A DNA stretch of 64,000 bases from Meghimatium bilineatum (taxonomy: Eukaryota > Mollusca > Gastropoda > Stylommatophora > Philomycidae): contig CM067317.1 of the NCBI GenBank assembly GCA_034231615.1, positions 14,892,710 to 14,956,709 on the forward strand, in the 5' to 3' direction. The translations under genes and the position numbers were made by a program. Below, in pieces: positions 36,369 through 46,765 of this stretch. Each line of letters begins with the position of its first letter. The first letter of the stretch is position 1. The notes beneath the pieces were generated by a model. The model saw only the letters and a program-made list of their open reading frames with translations. It did no database searches and was not told the DNA's origin.

Positions 36369-37386
36369 TGCATCCCTTCGGGGTCTAAACATGTGTAACC
36401 CCCTTACACAACCATGCATCCCTTCGGGGTCTAAACATGTGTAACCCCCTTACACAACCATGCCTACCTTCGGGGTCTAAACATGTGTAACCCCCTTACA
36501 CAACCATGCCTACCTTCGGGGTCTAAACATGTGTAACCCCCTTACACAACCATGCCTACCTTCGGGGTCTAAACATGTGTAACCCCCTTACACAACCATG
36601 CCTACCTTCGGGGTCTAAACATGTGTAACCCCCTTACACAACCATGCCTACCTTCGGGGTCTAAACATGTGTAACCCCCTTACACAACCATGCCTACCTT
36701 CGGGGTCTAAACATGTGTAACCCCCTTACACAACCATGCCTACCTTCGGGGTCTAAACATGTGTAACCCCCTTACACAACCATGCCTACCTTCGGGGTCT
36801 AAACATGTGTAACCCCCTTACACAACCATGCCTCCCTTCGGGGTCTAAACATGTGTAACCCCCTTACACAACCATGCCTACCTTCGGGGTCTAAACATGT
36901 GTAACCCCCTTACACAACCATGCCTACCTTCGGGGTCTAAACATGTGTAACCCCCTTACACAACCATGCCTACCTTCGGGGTCTAAACATGTGTAACCCC
37001 CTTACACAACCATGCCTACCTTCGGGGTCTAAACATGTGTAACCCCCTTACACAACCATGCCTACCTTCGGGGTCTAAACATGTGTAACCCCCTTACACA
37101 ACCATGCCTACCTTCGGGGTCTAAACATGTGTAACCCCCTTACACAACCATGCCTACCTTCGGGGTCTAAACATGTGTAACCCCCTTACACAACCATGCC
37201 TACCTTCGGGGTCTAAACATGTGTAACCCCCTTACACAACCATGCCTACCTTCGGGGTCTAAACATGTGTAACCCCCTTAAACAACCATGCCTACCTTCG
37301 GGGTCTAAACATGTGTAACCCCCTTACACAACCATGCCTACCTTCGGGGTCTAAACATGTGTAACCCCCTTACACAACCATGCCTT
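36369..37386. repeat. 46-bp minisatellite, about 22 copies
   Basis: The most homogeneous long array in the window: catgcctaccttcggggtct / aaacatg / tgtgtaacccccttacaca / ac. Each unit contains a perfect 7-bp inverted repeat tgtgtaa-ccccc-ttacaca and a ttcg turn in ccttcgggg, so either strand could form two hairpins per unit. Confidence 0.97.
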
Positions 37387-37417
37387 TTTGACAACCTTAT
37401 ACGAGACAAGGTCTCGC

Positions 37418-37632
37418 CTTAGTTACACAACTGAGAAGTTACACAACTGAGAAGTTACACAACTGAGAAGTTACACAACTGAGAAGTTACACAACTGAGA
37501 AGTTACACAACTGAGAAGTTACACAACTGAGAAGTTACACAACTGAGAAGTTACACAACTGAGAAGTTACACAACTGAGAAGTTACACAACTGAGAAGTT
37601 ACACAACTGAGAAGTTACACAACTGAGAAGAA
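37418..37632. repeat. 16-bp minisatellite, about 13 copies
   Basis: Perfect gttacacaactgagaa units. ttacacaac is shared with the neighbouring 46-bp unit. Confidence 0.97.
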
Positions 37633-38134
37633 CCTGTGCTTTTATCAGAAAAGATATGGGCTGTCAAGAGCTACCTGGTAATAAAACTCACAGCAAAAGT
37701 GATTAGTGTATCATAGTAATCATTATCTCCACCATCAAACTTTATGACTATACGGTACTTAATTCTTGAGTTTTATAAATAGTTCAGTGTCGAGTTTTCC
37801 TAGAATGAACTGTTCCATAATCGTTGTGTATTATGGTCTTTCCTTGGGTAACGCATTGTAGTCGAAACGTCCATATAGTCTGTTTTTATGTTGGAAATGC
37901 TACATAGTATAACTGCCGTACTGTTTAGTATTTGATCTAGTGTTAGAAAATGGAGGTGATCCAGAGATGGACTAACAAACATTGTACGAAGAGTACTTAA
38001 CAAAAAAACATTTACGGCAACGAAGGCTAACAATCACACACCAACATTCGGCCCATCCACAAACGTTAAATACTAAATAAAAAGCACAGTCTAAACAACA
38101 ACCAAGTCTCTTGTGAATTATACAGTCCTTAGAA
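37633..38134. other. No gene; weak GAAACGTC motif
   Basis: gtcgaaacgtcc at 37861-37872 is preceded by ccttgggtaacgc, a degenerate version of the module at 58198. Confidence 0.45.
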
Positions 38135-38410
38135 CTCTATCGTCACATTGAGACACGCTATCGTCACATTGGGTCACGCCATCGTCACATTGAGACACGC
38201 TATCGTCACATTAGGTCACGCTATTGTCAAATTGAATCACGCTATCGTACAATGGGTTGCGCTATCGTCACATTGGGTCACGCTCTCGCCACATTGGGTC
38301 ACGCTCTCGTCACAGTAGGTCACTCTATCGTCACAATGTGTCACGCTATCGTCGCATGGAGTCACGCTATCGTCGCTTTGAATCACTCTATCGTCACAAT
38401 GAGTCACGCT
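38135..38410. repeat. About 20-bp minisatellite, left arm of an inverted pair
   Basis: About 14 units of cacgctatcgtcacattggg, with gggt/agac/aatc variants. The reverse complement recurs at 38815-38885. Confidence 0.93.
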
Positions 38411-38549
38411 GTCAATTTGGAAATAAATTAAAAGCTCTAGAAAATCTTCTATTATAAAAAAATGTCAATCTAGAACAAACAGTAAAACTCTTACCATCTT
38501 AGCATATTTAATAAGAATAAGAAATCCCTACTCCCTTGGGGGTTCTATC

Positions 38550-38760
38550 ATCACCATCATCATCAGAATCACATTATCATCACCATCATTATCACAACCA
38601 TCATCATTATCACAATCATCATCATTACCACCATCATCAATATTAACATCTTTATCACCATCGTCATTATCATCATCACCATTATTATCATCATTGTTAT
38701 CACCATCGTTATCACCATCGTCATTATCATCATCAACAATATCTTCATCACCATCATATC
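38550..38760. repeat. (ATC/ATT)n trinucleotide-rich tract
   Basis: caccatcatt / atcaccatcg type triplets; 62-codon Met/Ile/Val frame on the - strand is a repeat artefact. Confidence 0.93.
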
Positions 38761-38814
38761 GTATTATCTAATGCAAATCATCATGTACAATTTGTCTGCT
38801 TACTTTGATTACTC

Positions 38815-38885
38815 ATTGTGACGATAGCGTGACTCAATGTGACGATAGCGTGACCCAATGTGACGATAGCGTGACTCAATGTGAC
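38815..38885. repeat. Right arm of the inverted minisatellite
   Basis: Three units of gtgacgatagcgtgac plus tcaat, the reverse complement of the 38135-38410 unit. Confidence 0.93.
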
Positions 38886-39266
38886 TGCAATGATTCTTCT
38901 CTGAAAGTCTGTTCTGATCTGTGGCTAACGATTTAGATACTGACAGTATTTCCAGCTAGACAACTATCAGGAACAAATATAAGTACTTGTATACTTTCCA
39001 TAGTTGTTTTGTAGATTACCACAGCTAACCAAACCAGTGCCAACGCCTCCATACAAGCAATGTATCCACTGCTTACATATTTACATTTGATTATATATTT
39101 TATAAAGCAACAAAATGCAGTATAGAATGGTATCAGTTTACATCCGTTTTGAAAATGTATAAATCTTGTCAATATTAATATTTGATAAACAACTTGAAAG
39201 TGTGTGGGGAGAGAAAGCTGGAGAAGTGTGCTTTCGCAAATAGATTATTGTAATTTGTAAGCAATT
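38886..39266. other. No gene seen
   Basis: A 79-codon frame on the - strand has no recognisable domain. Confidence 0.45.
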
Positions 39267-39493
39267 TCATCAATCAATCAATCAATAAAACCCATAACCC
39301 TTCAGGGTCGTAGGGGTACCACATTGGAAGCTTCAGCACACAGAGTCCTCCAGCGAATTCTATCCTCAGCGATGCGGAGGAGTGTGGAAATATCTAGCCC
39401 TGTCCATTCCTTGATGTTGTCTGTCCATGTCTTTATTTGTCCTCCTCTGCTTCTTCCTCCCTCAACAGTTCCCTGCAGTATTGTTTTTGACAA
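39267..39493 (-). mobile_element. LINE-F, 3' end copy with (ATTG)n tail
   Basis: The - strand encodes SKTILQGTVEGGRSRGGQIK, TWTDNIKEWTGLDISTLLRI, EDRIRWRTLCAEASNVVPLR: the typical last 60 residues of an RTE-like LINE (GRPR..W.DNI.EWTG). Tail attgattgattgattga on the - strand (39267-39290). Confidence 0.88.
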
Positions 39494-39879
39494 GAAGCAA
39501 TTTCATCTTCCGCTTACAACTCGCAAGAAATGGAGGTAATGCTTTGAAGGTTTCTTCATACAAGAAAGATTTACACTGACGTGTACAACAGTTGTATGCT
39601 AATCTCAACTTACTTTCACTAGAGGCACACTACTCTTTTGGAAGAATTTCACAGATAAAGTAATGCGGCTTATTGATTACATTAACGTTAGAAAAACAGA
39701 GGCGCATTGGCACGAGGTTAAACAGCCGGTCGCCAAATTGAAAGCTCCATGCGATCCAGCCGTCGATTCCTGGTAGGAACGAGTTATTTTTTTAATGTGG
39801 ACAGACTACAGAATGCGAGTTACATAGATATTCATTCATTCATGTTCCTTTTGCGCTGAAGTTTTGGGCAGAGGTCAGA
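39494..39879. other. No gene seen
   Basis: Unassigned. Confidence 0.5.
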
Positions 39880-40440
39880 TCTCTCCAATTATGTCTGTTT
39901 AAAGTAATTATGTTCAGTTCTTCAATAGTATGAATATTGGTTGTTTTACTTTCTCTAAGTATTGTTCTTCTGATTGGTTCTTTTGGTCTACCCCTTGCTC
40001 TTTTGCCTGTAGGTATCCATTCAAGAGATTGGTGGTGTTTTCTGTTTGTGTCTGCGCGTAGGACATGCCCGATGTAGGACCAACGGCGTTTTCTGATAAC
40101 ATTTGTGATGAAATTTTAATGTGTCTCTTCTCTGATTTTATCATTCGATTTGAATTCACTCCAATGGGTGTTAGTTATCCTACGAAAACATTTGTTCTCG
40201 AAAATCAGTAATTTCTTTTTTGAAGATAAAGAGCTTTTCCCGCTCTCACATCCATATGATAGCACCGGAATAACGCAGGAATTAAATAAGCGCATTTTGA
40301 TGCGTGTGCTGATTAACTTTGACTTCCAGATATTAGACAGTCTGTTAAATGCACTTGATGCTAGGGCAATGCGAGTTGTAATTTCTGTCATGACATCACC
40401 GTCGAGTGTTAATTTATATCTAAACATAGATATAGTGTAA
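39880..40440 (-). mobile_element. LINE-B, 3' part copy
   Basis: The - strand encodes DGDVMTEITTRIALASSAFN, LSNIWKSKLISTRIKMRLFN, IPVLSYGCES, then after frame loss RRWSYIGHVLRADTN and KRARGRPKEPIRRTIL. Same family as 21945-23258. Two or more frame breaks. Confidence 0.85.
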
Positions 40441-40544
40441 CTAAAAACATCATGGAACGATCAAGCATAAAAACTTGATATTTGCCAGATTTCAAAATTG
40501 GTATTGGCCCAAAGAATGTAATTTTTCTTTATAATTGCTTACAG

Positions 40545-40717
40545 ATCTGAGAAGGAGACACCCCAACACTGATCCAAACGTTTCACTATATCCATATTAC
40601 AGTATATCTAACAATGCAAACCACGATGTTCACTCTGCTGTTCACAATGTGATAGCTGATTCTGCAGATATAACTACTACTGATGACATCAAAGGTCAAA
40701 AATCACCTGCTGCTTAG
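40545..40717 (+). CDS. Candidate terminal coding exon of a host gene
   Basis: A polypyrimidine-like run (tttttctttataattgctt) and acag end at 40544. The next 173 bp give a phase-1 frame of 57 residues: LRRRHPNTDPNVSLYPYYSI, then SNNANHDVHSAVHNVIADSA, then DITTTDDIKGQKSPAA and TAG at 40715-40717. Composition is protein-like, not repetitive, and unlike any transposon piece here. A basic RRRH start and Tyr/Ser/Asp-rich body would suit the cytoplasmic tail of a membrane protein. Upstream exons were not found, so function is unknown. Confidence 0.35.
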
Positions 40718-41095
40718 ACACGTTAAATCCTTAAGACCCGAAAATTGAATGTGCGTTATAGCGATCTCATAATGAATGGTGCGTCATCAGACCACATTTT
40801 GCACATGTGTTCAGGTTAAACGTTTAAATTCTACAGTTATCGTTTAATAGGTTAGCTAGAAGATTGTTATCACATTTTATGACTCGCAAGTTGCTCCATG
40901 GTTTCTCAAAGATGGTTATACCATCCTTTATAGTGGAATAAGACCATAAAATGAAATGTCATGGGAGTCACAGCTTTCAAAAACACTGAACCTGTCAAGA
41001 GGCAAAAACAAAGATAATGCTTCATATTGCTTAATAAGTATAGGAAAAAAAGACTTAATTGTGCATTTTAATAATCCTTTATATTTTGTCAAAGC

Positions 41096-41250
41096 CCGCC
41101 AAAGACAAATGTGTCGGGCCATTGGCGCAAATACAACGCATTTCTCTTCTCTGGACTACATCTTGCTGGAAATCTAATAAAGCCATGGTCCTGTTACAAG
41201 AGAGATCCAGTGAGATGATAAAAAATAACGCTGAAGAAGAAGAAGAATAC
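41096..41250 (+). repeat. SINE-A-related copy, shortened core
   Basis: aaatgtgtcgggccattggc and caacgca, then ctctggactacatcttgctg, a segment absent from SINE-A (caagagagatccagt) and (GAA)n. A subfamily with a roughly 45-bp insertion before the tail. Confidence 0.7.
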
Positions 41251-41639
41251 ACAGAAAATCAGAAGTCAGTAGATGAAATTTGAATCAGGCTTGTTAAGCT
41301 GGCACCTATCTGCCTCGTAACTTGAGTCAAGTTTTATTAACCATTCCTTGACTGTTTTACGGAGCGATTATAGTTTCAACACATTTTAAAATTAATTATT
41401 TCTCTTTATAATTTTTGTTTCTTTATTATTCTTAGTTTTCTTATTTTTGTGTATATTCCGGTGGAAATATTTAGATTGAAACGTGAACTATTTTCTCTTT
41501 AGTTCATTTTTCTTCTAATTCTTTTTATTATCCTTTTAACCTTTTTATGTTTTTGTAAAAGAAGAAAATGGGGGTTATAAGAAAGTATGAGTTACTCATT
41601 TAAAGGCTAGACAGGATTAAGTTTCAACACCTTCACACA
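41251..41639. other. T-rich spacer with a GAAACGT motif
   Basis: Pyrimidine-rich 41395-41455, then ccggtggaaatatt and attgaaacgtgaac at about 41459-41489. Confidence 0.45.
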
Positions 41640-41795
41640 AGCCATAGATAGCTGAAAGTGTACACTATATATAAATACAACGCATCTCCATTCTCTGGAC
41701 TACATCCTGCTAGAAATCTAGTAGGACAAAGGTCTTGCTACAAGAGAGATCTAGCGGGAGTTTGAGAATAAACGATGAAGAAGAAGAAGAAGATT
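41640..41795 (+). repeat. SINE-A-related tail
   Basis: caacgcatctccattctctg, actacatcctgctag, caagagagatctagcggg, agtttgagaataaacg and (GAA)n. Same subfamily as 41096-41250. Confidence 0.75.
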
Positions 41796-41797
41796 AG

Positions 41798-41890
41798 AAA
41801 ATCACTACAGCCAAACTATTCAGAAAGCAATGTCTAACTACCAAACGTATTCATATTGATAAGAAAATTACTACAGCCAAAAATTTAAAA
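41798..41890 (+). repeat. SINE-C tail fragment
   Basis: attcagaaagcaatgtctaa, cgtattcatattg and attactacagcc match the 3' half of SINE-C. Confidence 0.65.
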
Positions 41891-41959
41891 AAACTATACT
41901 TGGAAGAGAATTTATAATCTGTTTTTATTGGTGTCGAGTGGTCACGAAAGAACATTTGC

Positions 41960-42006
41960 CATGTACAGTGAATGGATTCACTAGGAAAAAAGGTTGAGAA
42001 CTACTG
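41960..42006 (+). repeat. hAT-like right end
   Basis: ggttgagaactactg matches the right terminus of the hAT at 23408-23421. The left end was not found. Confidence 0.5.
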
Positions 42007-43820
42007 ACCTATATGAAAGGGACGATTATATAAAATAGTTTGAGAATCATTGCTCTCCTTCTTTCAATGCTTGTTCCATGACCTTCTAAAGTTAATATTA
42101 CACTAATTTAAAGCAGAAATATCTGAGATATAAACCGTCAGTTTTGTAGAACAGTTATAAAGAACAGAATTGAATGTGTAGGCGGTATATAATCTCATCC
42201 GATGTCTAGACGAACAGGCGTGAATAAGAATATATTTCTCTAAAAGTTAACCAATATTATTTACACAATCCTCGATTTTCTTTCACTGTTGAGCCGAACA
42301 TGAAACCACTTCTGAAGAATGTAAAAATCTGATGATTCAAAAGATCCTTATATCATGAGACTCACGGGAGGGTCTTAGTTATAAATAGAGAAAGAAGATT
42401 TGCGTATGAATGCTCGATTTATGTTATTCTGACAGGATTATCAAGCGTATTGATTCACTGAGACCATAATATGGATAATTGGAACACGTGTTTCATGAAC
42501 GTGTTAATTGTGTCGTGGAATGCTTCCAGTGTTTACGCAATTTATGTTGGATTCTAGGTTCATCGGCTCTGTCTTGCAGACAGAATAACCACATACTTAT
42601 TTAAATCTCAAACATAAAGTGGAGACAAGGTTACATTATCAGCGCCCCGCTAATCAATTAAGGCGCAATCAAGTATTCAATGATACTTTTCATGATCTGT
42701 GTGTCCATGTCGAACTCTTCTTTAGCTATCTTAGCAGAGATTGTTGAGTAGATATTTCATTTTGTAACCAAATTGTAGGTTTAAAAAAATGGTCAAAATT
42801 GGCAGAATTTCCCAAATTTTTATTTTTTTTAAATAGGCACAAGTGGTTAAATTTTTTAATTACGTATACACTACTAAAAAACATTTCGAGTTTTAACGTT
42901 TATCGCGCGTGTGGCAACTGTATTCACCAACATTTCCTCTTCTCTTGTTAGCGAGTGGCAAGTATATTTTCCTCCGTTGCTAGGTACACTTCAATCAATT
43001 AAAAATTCCCAATTTTTAATATATTTCATTAAATTAACTACCTTTTCCTGCACTTTTAGTGGCAACCATGTGTTAAATGTCATTTAAATAGTGATATATT
43101 CGCAATATATTCACAACTTCAAACAAAAGCATCGTCATGAAGGTGAATTGGGTTTTATAGACTTTTATTTTATCGAATTTTCATTAAAATCATTATGGAT
43201 TGTATTCAAATGATTATTTATGGAGAGATAAGTTATTTCCACACTAAAAAATCAGCTACACCACGCTGCTTTATCTAAATTGATATTAAACATCAACCAA
43301 GTTCAAACGATACATCTAGGTTTTGCAGACTACATCTAGGTTTATAGAAGGATTTTAAGACAGACTTGTAGGTTTAATCCTTTTAATCCCTGAAACTATA
43401 TAATTTGGCCGTAACTGGCGCACGATTAGGTCTATGTTACACTGATTCCACTCCAATATATTTACAAAATAAAGACAGAAACTTTGTATTATTATATTTT
43501 CGTTTTATAAGTCAAAATTTGCTGGGGTTTTGTGGAAAGACGTCTTTGAGACTGTCTTACATCTCATATCACACACACACACAAACGAAACCTGCAACAA
43601 TATATGCAGAAATCAATTCTTCATTTATATGTGCAAAAATTATTTAAATATCTCTAACAACAAAAAAGTTATCACAATTTCAAAACAGCCACCAATTATT
43701 ACGTAACATTTCAAAAATTGAATTAATCGGCAGGAGAGAAATTACGTAATTGGAAACACAGACTGCTAAATGTTTTAAAGAGCTTAATTTTACTTCTTCT
43801 GTCATAGTGAGCGTCGTGAG
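42007..43820. other. Long AT-rich stretch without recognised gene
   Basis: About 1.8 kb without tandem arrays or LINE motifs, one of the few such stretches here. The one frame of note (43405-43647, 80 codons) has no domain. Could be intron or unique intergenic DNA. Confidence 0.5.
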
Positions 43821-44096
43821 ATTTTTCAAAATGTGAAAACATTAAGTAAACTTTAATTTTTTGTGTATAGTCAAATTATGCATTAAATTTTTCAAAATGT
43901 GAAAACAGTGAGTAAACTTAATTTTTTGTGTATAGTCAAATTATGCATTTAATTTTTCAAAATGTGAAAACAGTGAGTAAACTTTATTTTTTTGTGTATA
44001 GTCAAATTATGCATTTAATTTTTCAAAATGTGAAAACAGTGAGTAAACTTTAATTTTTTGTGTATAGTCAAATTATGCATTTAATTTTTCAAAATT
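43821..44096. repeat. 66/67-bp minisatellite, about 4 copies
   Basis: Units ttttcaaaatgtgaaaacag / tgagtaaacttt / ttgtgtatagtcaaattatg. Confidence 0.95.
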
Positions 44097-44289
44097 AGTA
44101 AATAATTTGTATGTTTAAATTATTGTCCAATTAGTTTAGGCTGATCAATTAAAGGTCATTCTAGTTATTGATCGAACAATTTCAGTCTCTGCTTTTCAAT
44201 ATATTTGACCGCAGATGTTATTCCAACAGTTCGTGTTCATCTCTTCATTCCTCACATTGTTTCTTCTTTTGTTTGCTGCATTTCTTAGA

Positions 44290-44413
44290 CATCTCATTTC
44301 ACACAAATAAAACTTTCTCTCTTGTTATTTTGTTTGTTTTCATGCTATCATTGTCAGACATGGAGGCCAACTAAAAAACAAGAGAGAAAGCTTGCTAAGT
44401 GTGAAATAAGATG
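44290..44413. repeat. Imperfect inverted repeat, about 40-bp arms
   Basis: Left catctcatttcacac and ctttctctcttgtt (44290-44325); right arm, reversed, catcttatttcacac and ctttctctcttgtt (44373-44413). About 50 bp of loop. No flanking duplication recognised. Confidence 0.8.
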
Positions 44414-44887
44414 TTTAAGAAAAGCAGCAAACATAACAAGAAGAGATCATCTAATGATGAGATTACAAGAACTGGTTTAATAACGTCTGTGATCAAATAT
44501 ATAAAAAAAACAAATGGTTCACCACTTAATGAAAATGAAACATTAATGACCAGCTGCAAGAGCATACATCATGAAAATAGAAACAGCAAGATGCAGAGGA
44601 AGATCAAGAAGAAGGTGGACTTAAGGAATTACCAAAAATCTGAGATGTCACACAATTATTGCATATCAAGTGACCAAATATGCCATAGCCAGAAAAAAGA
44701 ATCGACATTCAAACATGCGACGACTTATGGCAAAATCAGACAAAAAACAAGAGGGAAACATATGCTATTATTGTTTGTCATTCCTAGTGTCACTTTGATA
44801 ACACAGCTTCCATTGAGAACTTTCGAGAAAAGCATGATTAAGTTACCTGTTCCGAATACATACTCTTCATTCTACATTTATTCATGA
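44411..44887 (+). CDS. Unrecognised 158-codon open frame
   Basis: Longest open frame in the window that is neither repetitive nor transposon-like. Lys/Ser/Asn-rich (MFKKSSKHNKKRSSNDEITR at the start), with a short hydrophobic stretch MLLLFVIPSVTLI near residue 118. ATG lies at the edge of the inverted repeat. In AT-rich DNA a frame of this length can occur by chance. No family recognised. Confidence 0.2.
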   Translation: MFKKSSKHNKKRSSNDEITRTGLITSVIKYIKKTNGSPLNENETLMTSCKSIHHENRNSKMQRKIKKKVDLRNYQKSEMSHNYCISSDQICHSQKKESTFKHATTYGKIRQKTRGKHMLLLFVIPSVTLITQLPLRTFEKSMIKLPVPNTYSSFYIYS

Positions 44888-45509
44888 ATAGAAAAAACAT
44901 TGTTTATGAATTGTTTTATATCTACAAACGAATATGACACACACGTCGAAGCCAAATTGACACAAGAAAATGTGAGACGTTAGATATGTTTCAAGAATGA
45001 CAAAACCTAGCGAGAAATGTTAAAAATTGTCAAAATTAATTCCATGACAAGCAGTCTTTAAAAAGTACAAAATTTAAGAAATTTCTTTTCTTAAACAACC
45101 AACATGGCAACCCTGGATTATTGCATCATTTTTCTATATAGTTTTCACATATAGAAGTGAATCCGTCTTGGTTATATGCCTACCAGGTCGTAGTAACGTA
45201 TAATGGGTCTGAAAATATTACGTTATATACGACGCAAAATTACTGAACGGGAATTGATATTTATAACACGCTGTCTAATATTTAAGAACGTCCACTTCAA
45301 AAGGGTTAGTCGGGGTAGATCAATGCTTACTGCACCGGCTGTCTGTCTTGACGTGTGGTCCAATGTTCGATTTCTATTTTAACGAAACGTTTTAGTCCAC
45401 GAATGTTATTTAAGTTGATATTTCCTAAGGAAGTGGGTATTTTATTGGAAAGCATGTCGTTGGTATTCTATTGCCTATATCATCCTTACTTGTGCCACTG
45501 ATTAATGAA
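44888..45509. other. No gene seen
   Basis: AT-rich, unassigned. Confidence 0.5.
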
Positions 45510-45560
45510 AAATTCGGATTTATCACGGATTTATCACGGATTTATCACGGATTTATCACT
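45510..45560. repeat. 12-bp repeat, 4 copies
   Basis: cggatttatcac in tandem, with a variant fifth unit. Confidence 0.92.
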
Positions 45561-45783
45561 AATTTACAACAATAAGTCTCAGTGACGTGGAAAATGGAGA
45601 TATTATTTCATCTGGGACCACTTGACATCTTTGGTTCTGACACTGTGAAATGTCCGTCACTGTCAAGGCATACGACTATCAGGAATGAAAGATGTTGTAG
45701 TTTGGGTCATCATGCCATGAAGATTTTTGAGAGTTAGTATCACATAAACTGAATATACTGGCTGTATTAAACCCGTACTGTTA

Positions 45784-45902
45784 TATGGTTATGTGGTTAT
45801 ATGGTTATGTGGTTATATGGTTATGTGGTTATATGGTTATGTGGTTATATGGTTATGTGGTTATATGGTTATGTGGTTATATGGTTATGTGGTTATATGG
45901 GC
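45784..45902. repeat. 16-bp (8+8) minisatellite, about 7 copies
   Basis: ggttatat alternates strictly with ggttatgt. Confidence 0.95.
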
Positions 45903-45937
45903 TATGTAGTCAGAATTGGTCGACATAGATAATTTAT

Positions 45938-46069
45938 CTACATTGATATCTGGTCTACATTTATAACTGGTCTACATTGATATTTGGTCTACATTTAGAA
46001 CTGGTCTACATTTATAACTGGCCTACATTGATATCTAGTCTACATGTATAACTGGTCTACATTTATAAG
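45938..46069. repeat. 17-bp minisatellite, about 8 copies
   Basis: ctacatttataactggt and ctacattgatatctggt variants. Confidence 0.93.
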
Positions 46070-46075
46070 GAACTT

Positions 46076-46225
46076 GACCAAAAGATGGATAAAAACCCTT
46101 AGTACTATAGTACTAGGAACTTAATTAAACTGTGGATAAAACTACTTAGTGCTAGGAATTTAACCAGAATGTCGATAAAACCCCTTAGTACTAGGAATTT
46201 AACCAAAAGGCGCGTAAAACCCCCC
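46076..46225. repeat. About 45-bp degenerate repeat, 3-4 copies
   Basis: gataaaaccccttagtacta and ggaatttaaccaaaa blocks. Confidence 0.85.
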
Positions 46226-46765
46226 ACGAGATTTGTTTTACAGAAGTGTGTCATATTTTTCGTCAAAAATGTGAAATTTGTACATACAAAATGGAGGAAT
46301 GACAGTTTTTAAAAATTAAAATTCCCTCCTTACTGAAAACGTATCTACCACTCTAGGCTGGGGTAACACATGACAAATATTAAGATAAAAGGACACTTTA
46401 GCCTGGCTGAGACTCTCGTCCATTCAACTTACCGTAGACTTTACAGTCGAACTGGACATTATACTGAGCTAAGTGCTATATTAATTTGTCCTTGTTATTG
46501 TTTTAATCATCTCTATTCCTTACTTAATCATTCTGATCGTCATGCTTCTCATGTCCACTCTATCAACTTTTCTGCTACGTCTGTCTCCTATTATTTTATT
46601 TAATCCTTCCAGTTGTGATCTTTTTATATACCATTTCACATGATATGTTTCATATGATAATTTAATCATTCCTCCTAAGTTTGTCACATCATTGTGTATG
46701 TAAAGTTTACAGTTTTTGACCGTTGCTTTCCTCTTGATGAAAGTTTTTTAGCTGAAACGTCGTCT
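46226..46765 (+). repeat. T-rich module ending in a TGATGAA...GAAACGTC motif
   Basis: A T/C-rich stretch (46480-46680) is followed by cctcttgatgaaag, a T run, and agctgaaacgtcgtc (46730-46764), then an (AAT)n tail at about 46800. agtt-tttt-agct can pair between TGATGA and GAAAC. Confidence 0.5.

Noticed and set aside
36369-37632. CRISPR-like regular repeats
   Set aside because: Units are contiguous and identical with no unique spacers; the genome is clearly eukaryotic.
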